A DNA stretch of 64,000 nucleotides from Sphingomonas sp. (GTDB taxonomy: Bacteria; Pseudomonadota; Alphaproteobacteria; Sphingomonadales; Sphingomonadaceae). Positions 43,889 through 54,982 of this stretch are shown in pieces. The stretch's first letter is position 1. Each line of letters opens with the position of its first letter. The DNA is taken from the NCBI GenBank assembly GCA_017418975.1, contig JAFOMG010000002.1, positions 1 through 64,000 on the forward strand, read 5' to 3'. Made by a program: the position numbers and the translations under genes. The notes under the pieces were generated by a model. That model ran no database searches, was not told the DNA's origin, and saw nothing but the letters and a program-made list of their open reading frames with translations.

Positions 43889-44535
43889 CGCCCTATCCCA
43901 ACAGCCCGCACATCCTGAAGGCCGCCCTGATCAGCATGGGCGGCACCATCCCCGTTCCCCGGCTGATCCTGCTGCAATATAATCCCGCCGAGCTCACCCG
44001 GCAGCTCCATCCCGATTTCGAGAAGACGGGAGACACGCCCACCGGGACCAACCTGCTCGCCGGCCCCGCGGTCGAGACGATCCAGATGACTGCGCGGATC
44101 AGCGCGGTCGACCAGCTCGAGAGCAACGACGCGACGGCGATGGCGTTCGGCATCCACCCCCAGCTCGCCACGCTGGAGATGATGCTGTTCCCGACGACCA
44201 GCTCGATCGTGCAGAGCCTCGCCCAGATGGCGCTCGGCGTGCTCGAGATCGTGCCGCCGGAATCCCCGCTCACCGTGTTCGTCTGGGGTCCTCAGCGCGT
44301 GCTGCCCGTTCAGATCACCAGCTATAGCGTCACCGAGACGATGCACGACACGCGTCTGAACCCCATCGACGCGAATGTGACGATGGATATGAAGGTGCTG
44401 ACCTATCAGGACTTTTCGCCGAGCCAGACCGGCTTCTACCTCTATCTCGCCAATCTGGCCGAGCGCGAGCTGATGTCGGCGGTGGGCACGGTGCAGAGCG
44501 GCGCCAGCATCATTTCGGGGGCGCTCTCGCTATGA
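43885..44535 (+). CDS. CIS tube-adaptor protein (Pvc7 N-terminal-like)
   Basis: The 216-aa protein resembles the family called contractile injection system tube protein: IPVPRLILLQYNPAELTRQL near the start, then PPESPLTVFVWGPQRVLPVQ and TRLNPIDANVTMDMKVLTYQ. In Pvc7/Afp7 this domain is joined to a LysM domain; here the LysM is a separate gene immediately downstream, overlapping by ATGA. It probably joins the tube to the baseplate hub. Confidence 0.83.
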   Translation: MTPYPNSPHILKAALISMGGTIPVPRLILLQYNPAELTRQLHPDFEKTGDTPTGTNLLAGPAVETIQMTARISAVDQLESNDATAMAFGIHPQLATLEMMLFPTTSSIVQSLAQMALGVLEIVPPESPLTVFVWGPQRVLPVQITSYSVTETMHDTRLNPIDANVTMDMKVLTYQDFSPSQTGFYLYLANLAERELMSAVGTVQSGASIISGALSL

Positions 44536-44990
44536 ACGGCCGCCGGCTCAGCCGCTATCCGACGCAGATCGAGCATGCCGCCCCCGGCAAGCTGGTTCGC
44601 GTCCGCACGCGCCATGTGCCCGCGGCTTCGCCTGCCACGTCCGGCGCCGATGCCGCGACGGACGCCGAGGATGCCGTTCCCTATCTCGCGCGTTCCATCC
44701 TGCCGCTTGCGACCACGTTCCAGCCCCAGACCAGCTACACGATCCAGGCCGGCGACCGGCTCGACAATATCTCGGCCAGGCTGCTAGGCGATCCCCTGCT
44801 CTACTGGATGCTGCTCGAGGCGAACAACGTCAGCGACCCCGCGACGCTATGCGCGGTGCCGGGGCGCAAGATCATCGTTCCCGCCGTGGTGGGCCAGGCC
44901 AATGACCCGTTCGACCAGCCCAAGGCCTCGCGCCGGGGAACCGCCGCCGCGCCCACCGACCAGACCGACGACCGCGAGGAAAGCCCATGA
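44532..44990 (+). CDS. LysM-domain baseplate protein (gp53-like)
   Basis: The 152-aa protein has a single LysM at residues about 70-118: YTIQAGDRLDNISARLLGDP, then LYWMLLEANNVSDPATL. LysM domains in contractile tails clamp the baseplate together (T4 gp53, Pvc7 C-terminus) rather than bind cell wall. The ends are charged and disordered. It overlaps the tube-adaptor gene before it and the hub gene after it. Confidence 0.85.
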   Translation: MNGRRLSRYPTQIEHAAPGKLVRVRTRHVPAASPATSGADAATDAEDAVPYLARSILPLATTFQPQTSYTIQAGDRLDNISARLLGDPLLYWMLLEANNVSDPATLCAVPGRKIIVPAVVGQANDPFDQPKASRRGTAAAPTDQTDDREESP

Positions 44991-46141
44991 GCTTTCCCGT
45001 CGGCATCCAGCTCGCCGTGCTGGCGGGCACCCAGGAAGTCCCCACTCCGATCGGGCCCGGGCTGGCCGATCTGCTGATCGAGGCCGAGGTTACCGAAGTC
45101 GCCGACGGCCAGGCGGCATTCCGCCTCACCTTCGGCGCGCAGCGGACCGACAATGGCAAGGGCATGCAGGTCCAGGTGCTGGCCGACGGCCGCCTCTCGA
45201 CGGGCAACCGCGTGCTGATCATGGCGATGCAGGCCGCGCTGCCGACGGTGCTGATCGACGGGCTGATCACCGATATCTGGCTCGATCCCGCGCGGAATCC
45301 GAACCAGAGCCGCGTCGTGATCAGCGGCGCGGACCTGAGCGTCGCCATGGACCTGACCGAGAAGATCCGCGGCTATCCCGACATGGACGACGAGCTGATC
45401 GTGCTTGAGATCCTGGCCGAATATGAGCGGTTCGCGATCGTCCCGGAAACGATTCCGCCGGTCGAGGCCGATTTCCCGACGATCGTCCAGCGCACGCCGA
45501 TCCAGTACGGCACCGACCTGGAATATCTCTACACGCTAGCGAACCGCTACGGCTATGTGTTCACGCTGCGCCCCGGCCCGGTGCCGCTCACCAACACCGC
45601 CTATTGGGGGCCGCCCAAGCGCGTCGGCATTCCCGCGCCCGCGCTCACCGTCGGCAACAGCACTTTCGCCAATGTCGACCAGCTGACCTTCACGCAGGAC
45701 GGCCGCTCCGCCTTCCAGGTCTCAGGCCTGATCCCGGGGCCGCTCGAGGCCACGCCGGCATTGCCGGTGATGGCGCTCGAGCCGACGCTCCTGCCACCGC
45801 TCGCGCTCAAGAGCCCGTTCCCGATCTCCTCGCTGCTCGGCATGAAGCTGCCGACCGGATCGGACGGGTTCGACGAGATCCGCGCGATGGGCTTCGCGCA
45901 GGGGCGCGTCAACCGGTCGTCCACCACCGTGGCCAAGGCCGAGGGGGAGCTCAACGTCGAGAAATATGGCTCGATCCTGCGCGCCGGCGGCCTTGTCGGC
46001 GTGCGCGGCGCGGGCACCACCTTCGACGGCAATTGGAGCGTCGCCGAGGTGCATCACAAGCTCAAGCGGAACGAATATAAGCAGGCATTCAAGCTGGAGC
46101 GCGACGGCACCGATCCCCTGTTGCCGGTGGTGGTGCCATGA
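44987..46141 (+). CDS. Baseplate hub protein (gp27/gpD-like)
   Basis: The 384-aa protein resembles the N-terminal hub part of VgrG: two beta-barrel-like regions, LLIEAEVTEVADGQAAFRLT early and TDLEYLYTLANRYGYVFTLR in the middle, ending with a strand-rich part around EGELNVEKYGSILRAGGLVG. Together with the gp5-like gene next door it makes the split form of a VgrG-type hub-spike. It overlaps the LysM gene. Confidence 0.85.
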   Translation: MSFPVGIQLAVLAGTQEVPTPIGPGLADLLIEAEVTEVADGQAAFRLTFGAQRTDNGKGMQVQVLADGRLSTGNRVLIMAMQAALPTVLIDGLITDIWLDPARNPNQSRVVISGADLSVAMDLTEKIRGYPDMDDELIVLEILAEYERFAIVPETIPPVEADFPTIVQRTPIQYGTDLEYLYTLANRYGYVFTLRPGPVPLTNTAYWGPPKRVGIPAPALTVGNSTFANVDQLTFTQDGRSAFQVSGLIPGPLEATPALPVMALEPTLLPPLALKSPFPISSLLGMKLPTGSDGFDEIRAMGFAQGRVNRSSTTVAKAEGELNVEKYGSILRAGGLVGVRGAGTTFDGNWSVAEVHHKLKRNEYKQAFKLERDGTDPLLPVVVP

Positions 46142-46168
46142 GCGCGCGGCACGGCCAGGGAGGCAGGG

Positions 46169-46762
46169 ATGAAGCAGTTCTGGGGCAAGTATCGCGGCGT
46201 CGTCGTCGACAACGAGGACCCGCTGATGCTCGGCCGGCTCCAGGTGCTGGTGCCGATGGTGCTCGGCGAAGTGGCGACGGCATGGGCCATGCCCTGCGTC
46301 CCCTATGCCGGGCTGCAGGTGGGCTTCTACATGATGCCGCCGGTGGGCGCGGCGATCTGGGTGGAGTTCGAGGGCGGCGACCTCGACTATCCGATCTGGG
46401 CGGGCTGTTTCTGGCGCGAGGGCGAGCGCCCGATCGAGGCGGAACTGCCGACGATGCGCATGATCCAGACCAGCTCGGGCAAGCTGCTGTTCAACGACCT
46501 GCCCGGCGAGGGCGGCTTCACGCTGACGGTGACCGATCCCGCGGTGGCGGTGCCGGTGGTGGTGAGCGGATCGAGCACCGGCGTGGTGATCAGCCTGGCG
46601 GAAATCCGCATCACCATGAACGAATCCGGCGTCAACATCCTTGCCGAGCCGGGCACGCTGGCCGTGACCATGGAAGGCTTCACGATCGCCCACGGCTCGG
46701 CGATGGTGGGCGGCGTCGAGCCCGAGGTCTCGATCAACGAGGGCGGGCTCACGGTGCTGTAG
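46169..46762 (+). CDS. Baseplate spike protein (gp5/VgrG OB-fold)
   Basis: The 197-aa protein starts FWGKYRGVVVDNEDPLMLGR with LQVLVP, the OB-fold signature of gp5-type spikes, and continues PCVPYAGLQVGFYMMPPVGA. Its C-terminal half (DPAVAVPVVVSGSSTGVVIS, ITMNESGVNILAEPG) has repeated short strands fitting a trimeric beta-helix spike. The tip is probably capped by the PAAR-like protein encoded at 33205. A 27-base gap follows the hub gene. Confidence 0.9.
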   Translation: MKQFWGKYRGVVVDNEDPLMLGRLQVLVPMVLGEVATAWAMPCVPYAGLQVGFYMMPPVGAAIWVEFEGGDLDYPIWAGCFWREGERPIEAELPTMRMIQTSSGKLLFNDLPGEGGFTLTVTDPAVAVPVVVSGSSTGVVISLAEIRITMNESGVNILAEPGTLAVTMEGFTIAHGSAMVGGVEPEVSINEGGLTVL

Positions 46763-46799
46763 CCGCATCGATGGCGGGCAGCGGGCGGAGGGTGCGCGG

Positions 46800-47225
46800 A
46801 TGACGGGCTATCTGGGCTTTCCCTATCAGATCGACGGATCGGGGCAGACCGCGACCACCGACCTCCCGACCTATGTGCAGAACCTGATCCTGCTCGTCTT
46901 CGAGACCAATCCGGGCGAACGCGTCAATCGCCCGGATTTCGGCGCCGGCATGCGCCAGCTGGTCTTCGGCGGCATGGACGCCGCGCTGGCCAGCGCGGCC
47001 GAGACGCTGGTGCGCAGCAAGCTGATCCAGTTCCTGGGCGACGCCATCTCGATCAACACGCTTACCGTGACGATGGGCAACGAGACGGTGACCGTCGACC
47101 TGACCTATTTCGTCACCCATACCCAGACCACGGCGGGCACCTCGATCACCGTGCCGCTGCCCGGCTATAGCACGACGCCGCAAGGCGGCAGCGCCACCGC
47201 CACCGCTTCGATTCCGGATTATTGA
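46800..47225 (+). CDS. Baseplate wedge protein gp25-like
   Basis: The 141-aa protein belongs to the gp25/lysozyme-like wedge family of contractile tails. VQNLILLVFETNPGERVNRP followed by DFGAGMRQLVFGG is the usual core, with the EPR-type motif written here as NPGERVNRPDFG. It nucleates sheath polymerisation on the baseplate. The C-terminal extension is Thr/Ser-rich. It follows the spike by 37 bases and precedes the wedge genes by three. Confidence 0.92.
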   Translation: MTGYLGFPYQIDGSGQTATTDLPTYVQNLILLVFETNPGERVNRPDFGAGMRQLVFGGMDAALASAAETLVRSKLIQFLGDAISINTLTVTMGNETVTVDLTYFVTHTQTTAGTSITVPLPGYSTTPQGGSATATASIPDY

Positions 47226-47228
47226 GCG

Positions 47229-49643
47229 ATGGCGGACGACACCCAGCCCACCGTCGTGCATTCGGTGCAGAGCGCGGGCTCGCTGCAGCTGGTGGTGCAG
47301 GTTGCCCCGGCATCGACGATTCCGGCCGCGCAGGTGCGGGCCGCCGCTATCGCGATGGACGCGGCCACCGGCGACCCCGCGCCGGCCACGCTGCCTCCGC
47401 CCGCCCCCGCGCTCGACACGCCGCCGGTCACGATCGCCGACTTGTTCGGCACGCCGGCCGAAGTGGTGCGGGTCCATGCGCTCGACGCGGATACCGGGCT
47501 TCTCCACATCCAGGCGATCCCGCCCCCCGCCGATCCCGCGGCGGACGCGCCCGCCTATCGGCTCACCATCGGCGAGGTCTCGACCTGGTTCGCGCCCGAA
47601 TCCAAGGCCAATGTCGCCACGCCGAGCCGGCCGGTGCAGGCGCCCCCCGGGCAGGCCGCGATCAACTATCTCGGCCGCGACTATGCCGCCTTCACTTCGC
47701 TGATGCGCTCGCGCGTGTCGCAGATCGTGCGCGACGATTCCGCCTGGGCGCTCGATCATCCCGCCGATCCGATGACGACGCTGATCGAGGCGCTCGCCTA
47801 TGCCGGGGACCATATCTCCTTCCGGCAGGATGCGGCCGGCACCGAATCCTACCTGCCCACCGCCCGCCACCGCCTCTCGCTGCGCCGGCATGCCCGGCTG
47901 CGGGATTATGGCGTCAATGACGGGTGCAATGCGCGCACCGCCCTCGTCTTCACGGTGAAGAGCAACGGCGTGATCCCCGCCGGGCTGCAGGTGGTGACCC
48001 AGCAGCCGGGCATCATGACCATGAACCTGGCGGCCACGCAGGATCTGGCGGCGAGCACCACCGTGTTCGAGACCATGGCCGATCTCCCCGTGTCGCTCCT
48101 GCGCAACAACCTCGCCTATCCGCTGTCGCGCTCGGTCGCCTACACCCTCCCCCAGGGGGCGATCCAGGCGCAGCTCAACACCGCCCAGACCGATCTGGTG
48201 CCGGGCCAGCTGGTTGCCTTCGTCCAGACCGCCGCACCCGCCGGCGTCGCCCAGCCCTTCGGCGCCCAGGTCGTGCGGCTGATCAAGGTCGAGCTGCTGC
48301 CAAACGGCAACAACCCGCCCTATGCCACCATGATCACCTGGCACCCCGAGGACGCGCTCACCAAGCCGCTGACCATGGCCGTGCAGAACCAGACGGGCAT
48401 GGTGCAGCTCTACGGCAATGTCGGGCTGGCCGATCATGGCAGGACGATCGCGGTGACGCCGATGCCCGATACGGTGCCTGCCGGCCGCGTCTATCGCCCG
48501 ATCATCGAAGTGGAGGATCCGGTGTCGGCGGCGCCGATGCCCGCATCGGTGGCGGCGTTCGACGGATCGCAGGACATCGCCGAGGCCGCGCTGCTGGTGC
48601 CCTCGGCCAAGGCGAGCCTCACTCCCGATCCGGGCGAGGCGAATCTCTGCGTCAGGATGCTGGGCGAACGCCCGGGCATGGCCAAGGTCGTCGACCTGTG
48701 GACCGCCCGGCAGGACCTGATGAGCACGCCGCCGGCGGGGCGCGCCTTCGCCGCCGCGCCCGAGGACGGCTATGGCGGCAATCGGCGTCACCTGTTCCTG
48801 CGCTTCGGCGACGGCGCCCAGGGCGAAGCGCCGGCACCGGGCACGACGTTCACCGCCACGGTGCGCGTCGGCGACGGACAGAGCGGCCGGGTGCGCGCCA
48901 ATGCGCTGGTCCAGATCGTGGGTTCCACCCCGATGATCAGCTGGGTCTCCAACCCCCTGCCAGCGACGCCCGGCCAGCCGGAGCTGAACGAAAGCGTCCG
49001 CCTGTTCGCGACGACCAGCTTCCGCACCAACCTGCGCGGCATCGATCCGGACGATTGGGAACGGCTGGCCCAGAGCGATCCGCTGGTGACCGAGGCCGAT
49101 GCGCGGCTGGTCGACGGCTATGCGCCCTGCATCGTGGGCATCGCCACCACCACCACCACGCCCGACGGCTATACCTATCCGATCGCGAAGGCCCGGCTGA
49201 TGGAATATGCCGTGCTCGGCGCGCCGCCGACGATCGAGCAGGAAGCCGACGTGCCGATCAACGTCTCGCTGGTCGTCTATTGCTCCAGGAACACCAATAT
49301 CGGCGCCGCGCGCGAGCGGTTGCTGCGGCGGATCGGCGCCGGCGCGAAGACCGATGGCGGCCCGGCCCATTTTCACCCGACCGCCTGGCCGCTCGGCCGG
49401 CCGGTGGTGCTTGCCGACCTGATCGCGCTGCTGGGCGCGGACCCCACGGTATCGCTGGTCGTCAGCGATCCGGCGATGGATCCGCGCGTGGTATTCAAGA
49501 CGGTCAACGGCCCCGACAGCACCGTGGACAACATCAAGGCCGGCCGGATCGAGATCGGCTCGAACCAGCGCGCCCGCGCCGGCAATGACAGCTTCCATCC
49601 CGAGCTCGGCATCGTCCGGCTCTTCGTGGCGGCGGCGAAATGA
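47229..49643 (+). CDS. Baseplate wedge protein, gp6/J-like (first copy)
   Basis: The 804-aa protein is a putative baseplate assembly protein: residues about 140-210 read INYLGRDYAAFTSLMRSRVS and DHPADPMTTLIEALAYAGDH, then ISFRQDAAGTESYLPTARHR, the common start of the family. Near the end, GAPPTIEQEADVPINVSLVV and HPELGIVRLFVAA fit the J-type C-terminus. Wedge proteins form the iris around the hub. Its stop overlaps the second wedge gene. Confidence 0.87.
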   Translation: MADDTQPTVVHSVQSAGSLQLVVQVAPASTIPAAQVRAAAIAMDAATGDPAPATLPPPAPALDTPPVTIADLFGTPAEVVRVHALDADTGLLHIQAIPPPADPAADAPAYRLTIGEVSTWFAPESKANVATPSRPVQAPPGQAAINYLGRDYAAFTSLMRSRVSQIVRDDSAWALDHPADPMTTLIEALAYAGDHISFRQDAAGTESYLPTARHRLSLRRHARLRDYGVNDGCNARTALVFTVKSNGVIPAGLQVVTQQPGIMTMNLAATQDLAASTTVFETMADLPVSLLRNNLAYPLSRSVAYTLPQGAIQAQLNTAQTDLVPGQLVAFVQTAAPAGVAQPFGAQVVRLIKVELLPNGNNPPYATMITWHPEDALTKPLTMAVQNQTGMVQLYGNVGLADHGRTIAVTPMPDTVPAGRVYRPIIEVEDPVSAAPMPASVAAFDGSQDIAEAALLVPSAKASLTPDPGEANLCVRMLGERPGMAKVVDLWTARQDLMSTPPAGRAFAAAPEDGYGGNRRHLFLRFGDGAQGEAPAPGTTFTATVRVGDGQSGRVRANALVQIVGSTPMISWVSNPLPATPGQPELNESVRLFATTSFRTNLRGIDPDDWERLAQSDPLVTEADARLVDGYAPCIVGIATTTTTPDGYTYPIAKARLMEYAVLGAPPTIEQEADVPINVSLVVYCSRNTNIGAARERLLRRIGAGAKTDGGPAHFHPTAWPLGRPVVLADLIALLGADPTVSLVVSDPAMDPRVVFKTVNGPDSTVDNIKAGRIEIGSNQRARAGNDSFHPELGIVRLFVAAAK

Positions 49644-52600
49644 GCGGGAGCGGGAGCGGCCCCGACGACGAGATCTCGGCCGGGCTGGGCGACTATGCCA
49701 GCTTCAAGCAGGAGATGCTCGACCTCATCCCGCGCGTGGTGGTCAACAGCGGCGGGGAATCGGTCTCGCAGCCGCTGGCCCGGCTCGATCGCAACGTTCC
49801 CACCGATCCCACGCTGGCGCTGGTGGATGCCTTTGCCGAAGTGGCGGACGTGCTGTCCTTCTACCAGGATCGCGTGCTCAACGAGGGCTATCTCTCCACC
49901 GCGATCGAATATCGCAGCCTCGCGCTGATCGGCCGCGGGCTCGGCGAGACCACCGGCATGCACATCGGCGCGACGGCGGAGATCGCGGTGTTCGCGCAGC
50001 CGGGCGATCCGGTGATCGTGCCCAAGGGCTCCGCGATCCAGGCCACGCCGCCCGCCTCGCGCGGATCGAACAGCGCGGCGACAAGCGGCCCGACCGGAAG
50101 CAGCGGCACCACATCGACGGCCACGACCAACCAGACCACGGCAACCACACCGACCACCGCCGCCAGCTCCGGGAGCGCGGCCGCCGTCGCGGCGGCACCG
50201 GTATTCGAGACCGCGTCGCAGCTTACCGCGGTCTCGTCGCTCAACCAGCTCACGCCCCTGCAGACGCGCCCGGCCTGGGTCACCGCGGACGCGACCGAAT
50301 TGCTGCTCGCCGGCACCGGGCTCGGCCTGCAGGTCGGCGACTTCCTGCTCTACAAGCGCGTCGACCCGGCACCGATCCAATGGGTGCGGCTCACCGTCTT
50401 CTCGGTCAGCGAGAACCATGTCCTCTCGACCACCACGATCGGCATCGGCGCGCCGATCGGCGAGCAATGGGCGGCGAGCGGCGCGACCGACCCGCTGCCG
50501 CCGAACGAGGCGAACGGGCTCGAGCTCTACGCCTTCGATCTCACCTGCCGGCTGTTCGGCTACAACGCGGCGTCCTGGTCGTCCCAATCGGCGGCGGTGC
50601 AGCGCGCCAACACGCCGACCGGCATGGTCCCTTCCGAATTCTCCGAATGGCCGGGCTATGCCATCGACCTGAACCAGCTCGACCTTCAGGCGGTCTATCC
50701 GAAGGTGCTGCCCGGCAGCCAGTTCCTGCTCGAGACGCCGGAGGACAAGACGCTCGGCATCATCGACGCGGTCTCGCGGCAGAACATCTCCGAATTCAAC
50801 ATGTCGGGCCAGGTCACCGAGGTCGAGCTGGCGCCCGATCCCGCCACCCTGCCCACCGGCTCCGCGCTGATCCCCTCGCGCATGGCGCACAGCGCCACCA
50901 CGCTCAGCGACGGCCGGGTGCTGCTGGTCGGCGGCATCGGCGTGCAGGGCGTGCTCGACAGCGTCGAGGTCTACGATCCCGCGACCCAGCTCGTCAGCCA
51001 GATCGACCCGCTTCCGGAACCGCGCGCCCTCCACACCGCCACGCTGATCGACGGGAAGGTCTATCTCGCCGGCGGCGTGATGAAGGACTGGTCGCTGGCG
51101 ACCGACCTGCTCGTGCTCGATCCCACCTCCATGCGCTTCAGCGCGATCCCGAACGTCGCGCTCGCGATCCCGCGCGTGGGGCATGCCGCCACGCTGCTCC
51201 CCAACAACCGCATCATGCTGAGCGGCGGCCTGACCCAGGCGTCGAATGACGCACACGACAAGATCCAGGACCTGTTCGCCGCGCTGGAAGCGACGAAGTC
51301 GGTCGCCGTCTACGACCCCGTTGCCGCCGACTGGCAGGCCTGCGCGGACCTTGCCCGGGCGCGGGCCGGGCACAGCGCGACCGTCTGCCCGGTGGTGAAG
51401 AGCTCGGCCGATGGCGGCGAGCCGGCGGTGCCGCCGGTCGCCAACACCGTGATCTTCGTCGGCGGGCATGACGGCGGCGCCGCGCCACCGGGCTTTTCGG
51501 GCGCGGGCGCGGCCATCGGCACGGTGTGGGACGATGCCGAGGTCACCAATACGACCGACTGGCAGCCGACCGGCATGCTCTATCCGATCCCGCCGGGCCA
51601 GGGAGGCACGCAGGACCGCTACGACCAGGTCGCGGTGGCGCTGCCCAACAATATCGGCTTCCTCGTCACCGGCGGCCAATCCGCCACCGGGCCAGTGGGC
51701 GACGACTGGCTGATCGGCGCCTTTGCCGCCTACCAGACCGACGGCAGCATCGACGCGGTGCCGACCTTCGTCGCCGCCCCGCCGCTGAGCGAAGCCCGCT
51801 CCAACCATGCCGCCGCGCTGCTGCCCGGCAACAAGGTCGCGGTCGCGGGCGGCATCGCGGGCACCAGGGTGCTTGCCACGGTCGAGACCTTCGCGGTGAG
51901 CCCCGGCGTCAGCATTCCCTTCAACGGAGAGAAAGTGCTGGCACCCAGCATTGTCGGCGCGCCGCTGCCCAATCCGCAGGGCTATCCTGCCTTCGCCGCG
52001 CTGGCCCAGGACTTCCTGCTGCTCACCGGCGGCATCTCCGCGCTGCCCGCCGAGCCCGACACTCCGCCCACCTATACCGGCGCCGTGGTCGCGCTCGATG
52101 CCGATGTCGGCACGTTCCAGACGCTGCCCGGACCGGTGCTGACCACGCCGTTCACGCTCGCGCCGACCGGCACGATCCTGCTCGCCGACGGCACGATCCT
52201 GATCGTCGGCGCGACCCAGCCGGAGCCCTTTCCGCAGCCCACGACGAGCATGACCGGCTTCGCCTGGACCTTCGACCCGACCACCGGCCTGTCGACCGCG
52301 GCCGGCGCGCCCATCGCGCCCCGCATCGGCGCGACGCTGTCGCTCCTCGCCAACGGCACCGTCCTCTATGCCGGCGGCTACGGCCTGGGCGATGACGGCT
52401 ATGCCGTGCTCGATACCGCCGAGGTCTATGATCCCAAGAGCCGCACCTTCCGCAAGGTGGGCAACAAGATGACGACGCCGCGCTGCGGCCACAGCGCGAC
52501 CGTGCTTACCGACGGCTCGGTGCTGCTCGCGGGCGGCTTCGCCGTTCCGCCGATCACCTATGATGTGCCGGGCCTCGAGGCGATCTACGTGCCCTCGCTC

Positions 52601-54982
52601 CATACGGCCGAGACCTTCGCCACCGCCACCCAGACCTTCACTGCGATCACCACCGTGCTCGACAAGGGCTTCGCCCTGCATTCGGCGACGCTGCTCGCCA
52701 ATGGCGACGTGCTGATCGCCGGCGGTTTCAGCGCATTCCAGTCCGAGGCACCGTTCGACGAGATCCAGATCTGGCCGATCACCCAGGCCGCGGTGTTCAA
52801 CATCGCCGCCCAGGCCTTCGCGACCATCGCGGACATGCCGGTGCCGCGCGCGATGCATTCGGCCACGCTGCTGCCCGATGCCCGGGTGCTGATCGCCGGG
52901 GGCGCGATCAACTGGACCATGGAGCCCAGCGCCAGCAGCGTCCTGTTCGATCCCACCAGCTTCGCCTTCTCCGCCGGTCCCACGCTCAGTGCGGCACGCT
53001 GCTCGCAGGGAGCGGTGCTCGTCGAACAGGGCGTGCTGATGCTGGGCGGCGACACCAATTCGACCTATGAGATCGTGCCCCCGAACGGCGGCGGCGGCGC
53101 GCCGGTCTATCCGCTGCCGATCGTGCTGCCGTCCCCGGACTATCCCAATCTCGTGTCGCTCACCGAGGGGGTGAACCCGATCCCGCTCGCCAATCACGGC
53201 GTCTATGCCTTTGGCGGCCAGGTCGACGGCAACGGCAATTCCACCTGTACCGCCGTGCTCTATGTCGAGGCGCCGCCGCCCGCGGATTCGGACGCGCGGC
53301 GCCAGGCGCTGGTCTATACCCAGAGCCAGCAGCTGAGCCTCGCGCCGCCGATCGACGATGCCCCGCTGCCCGGCAACACGCCGACGCCGGGCAATCCGAC
53401 CGTGCCGGACGACACGCTGGTGCTCACCGGCCTGATCGATCAGATCGTGGTCGGCCAGGCGCTCCTGCTCGCCGGCAACCCGCCGCTCGCGACGACGGTG
53501 GGCAAGGTATGGCCGATCGGCGCGCCGGCCGCGCTGGCGGAGGGCACGCTCGTCATGGTCTACGGGCCCATCCCGCAGGGCAGCGCGAACCAGGACGGCA
53601 AATGGTGGTGGGCCAACATCCCCGACATCGGCAACCTCTCGCTCCAGACCGATCCGGCCGGCGAGCCGCCCTCGGACTTCGCCTATCTTTCCGGTAACGG
53701 CACCACGATCGGCAACGTCACCTCGGAGCAGCTCGCGCTGTTCACCCGCCCGGTCCAGAGCGAGGCGGTGACCGTGAAGGCGATCGCGAAATCGTCCGGC
53801 GACAACACCACCACGCTGACGCTGCAGGAGCCGCTGCGCTATCTCTATGATCGCACGACCACCACCGTGTACGGCAATGTGGTTGAAGTGACCCAGGGGA
53901 GCACCGTCGCGGGCGAGGTGCTCGGAAGCGGCGACGGGCAGAAGCCGTTCCAGCAGTTCCTGCTCAAACAGGCCCCGCTGACCTGGCTGGAGGAGGCCGA
54001 CGGGACCATCGCGCCGCAGCTGAGCGTGACCGTGAACGGCGCGGTCTGGCAATGCGTCGAGGCGCTGGGCAGCACCGGCCCCGATGCGCGCGCCTATCAG
54101 CTCACCCAGGATGCCCAGGGCCGCGCGCAGATCACCTTCGGCGACAGCGTCCATGGGTTGCGGCCGCCCACCGGCACGGACAACATCGTCGCCACCTATC
54201 GCGTCGGCGCGGGAGTCAACGGCAATGTCGCCGCCGGGAGCATCACGCGCGCGCCGATGGGCGTGGGCGGGATCAAGAGCGTGCTCAATCCGGTCGCCGC
54301 GAGCGGCGGGATCGGCGCGCCGCCGCGCAGCGCGCTACGCGACCTGATTCCGACGGGCGCCCAGGATCTGGGGCGGATCGTCACGCGCCAGGACATGGTC
54401 ACCTTTGTCCTCAATCGTCCCGAAGTGAGCGCGGCGGTGCTCACCGTCACCCAGGGCGACGACACCATCGCGCGGGGCCGCCACTCGGTCTTCCTGCTCA
54501 CGCTCGCCGCGCCCGACAACGCGGTGCCGGACATGGCGTCGCCGGCATTCAAGTCGCTCTCCGCCGCCGTCGACGCGGCCCAGGCGACCAAGCTCGACAT
54601 TCGCCTGCTTCCCTTCGAGCCGCTGCCGTTCAAGGTGCAGGGCTGGTTCACCGCCGCTACGGGAGCGGACATCCACGCGATCCAGCAATCGATCAGCGAC
54701 GCGCTTCGGGCGGCCTATGCGCTGCCGGCGATGGCGTTCGACGAGCTGGTCCGGGCCAGCGAGATCATCCGCATCGTCGAAGGCGTCGACAGCGTGACGA
54801 AGGCCGGTGTCGACAAGCTCTGGGCCCCCACCGAATCGGGCGGCTCCTCAGGCGCGCCGGACCAGCAGGTGCTAGCGCCCAAGCCCGCCCAGCTCGATCC
54901 GGTGACGGGCGCGCAGATCCTGTACATCAGCGCCGATGCCGACGCGGTGACCTTCACCGAGCGGACGGGGGACAAGCAATGA
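49640..54982 (+). CDS. Baseplate wedge protein with inserted double Kelch-like propeller
   Basis: The 1780-aa protein opens as a J-type wedge ([20 protein letters not shown], then [20 protein letters not shown]) and closes as one ([33 protein letters not shown]). Between about residues 405 and 1210 lies an insert of roughly 13-14 repeats of the type RxxHSATLLxDGxVLLAGG followed by a VYDP strand, the pattern of Kelch/galactose-oxidase beta-propellers. That number is enough for two propellers. A Ser/Thr-rich linker is near residue 140. The insert probably projects from the baseplate and may bind ligands or sugars. Confidence 0.9.
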   Translation: MSGSGSGPDDEISAGLGDYASFKQEMLDLIPRVVVNSGGESVSQPLARLDRNVPTDPTLALVDAFAEVADVLSFYQDRVLNEGYLSTAIEYRSLALIGRGLGETTGMHIGATAEIAVFAQPGDPVIVPKGSAIQATPPASRGSNSAATSGPTGSSGTTSTATTNQTTATTPTTAASSGSAAAVAAAPVFETASQLTAVSSLNQLTPLQTRPAWVTADATELLLAGTGLGLQVGDFLLYKRVDPAPIQWVRLTVFSVSENHVLSTTTIGIGAPIGEQWAASGATDPLPPNEANGLELYAFDLTCRLFGYNAASWSSQSAAVQRANTPTGMVPSEFSEWPGYAIDLNQLDLQAVYPKVLPGSQFLLETPEDKTLGIIDAVSRQNISEFNMSGQVTEVELAPDPATLPTGSALIPSRMAHSATTLSDGRVLLVGGIGVQGVLDSVEVYDPATQLVSQIDPLPEPRALHTATLIDGKVYLAGGVMKDWSLATDLLVLDPTSMRFSAIPNVALAIPRVGHAATLLPNNRIMLSGGLTQASNDAHDKIQDLFAALEATKSVAVYDPVAADWQACADLARARAGHSATVCPVVKSSADGGEPAVPPVANTVIFVGGHDGGAAPPGFSGAGAAIGTVWDDAEVTNTTDWQPTGMLYPIPPGQGGTQDRYDQVAVALPNNIGFLVTGGQSATGPVGDDWLIGAFAAYQTDGSIDAVPTFVAAPPLSEARSNHAAALLPGNKVAVAGGIAGTRVLATVETFAVSPGVSIPFNGEKVLAPSIVGAPLPNPQGYPAFAALAQDFLLLTGGISALPAEPDTPPTYTGAVVALDADVGTFQTLPGPVLTTPFTLAPTGTILLADGTILIVGATQPEPFPQPTTSMTGFAWTFDPTTGLSTAAGAPIAPRIGATLSLLANGTVLYAGGYGLGDDGYAVLDTAEVYDPKSRTFRKVGNKMTTPRCGHSATVLTDGSVLLAGGFAVPPITYDVPGLEAIYVPSLHTAETFATATQTFTAITTVLDKGFALHSATLLANGDVLIAGGFSAFQSEAPFDEIQIWPITQAAVFNIAAQAFATIADMPVPRAMHSATLLPDARVLIAGGAINWTMEPSASSVLFDPTSFAFSAGPTLSAARCSQGAVLVEQGVLMLGGDTNSTYEIVPPNGGGGAPVYPLPIVLPSPDYPNLVSLTEGVNPIPLANHGVYAFGGQVDGNGNSTCTAVLYVEAPPPADSDARRQALVYTQSQQLSLAPPIDDAPLPGNTPTPGNPTVPDDTLVLTGLIDQIVVGQALLLAGNPPLATTVGKVWPIGAPAALAEGTLVMVYGPIPQGSANQDGKWWWANIPDIGNLSLQTDPAGEPPSDFAYLSGNGTTIGNVTSEQLALFTRPVQSEAVTVKAIAKSSGDNTTTLTLQEPLRYLYDRTTTTVYGNVVEVTQGSTVAGEVLGSGDGQKPFQQFLLKQAPLTWLEEADGTIAPQLSVTVNGAVWQCVEALGSTGPDARAYQLTQDAQGRAQITFGDSVHGLRPPTGTDNIVATYRVGAGVNGNVAAGSITRAPMGVGGIKSVLNPVAASGGIGAPPRSALRDLIPTGAQDLGRIVTRQDMVTFVLNRPEVSAAVLTVTQGDDTIARGRHSVFLLTLAAPDNAVPDMASPAFKSLSAAVDAAQATKLDIRLLPFEPLPFKVQGWFTAATGADIHAIQQSISDALRAAYALPAMAFDELVRASEIIRIVEGVDSVTKAGVDKLWAPTESGGSSGAPDQQVLAPKPAQLDPVTGAQILYISADADAVTFTERTGDKQ

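Noticed and set aside
49373..54154. Open frame of 1593 codons on the minus strand
   Set aside because: It is antisense to the Kelch wedge gene, is rich in Arg, Gly, Asp and His without any fold motif, and results from GC-rich codon use lacking stops on the opposite strand.
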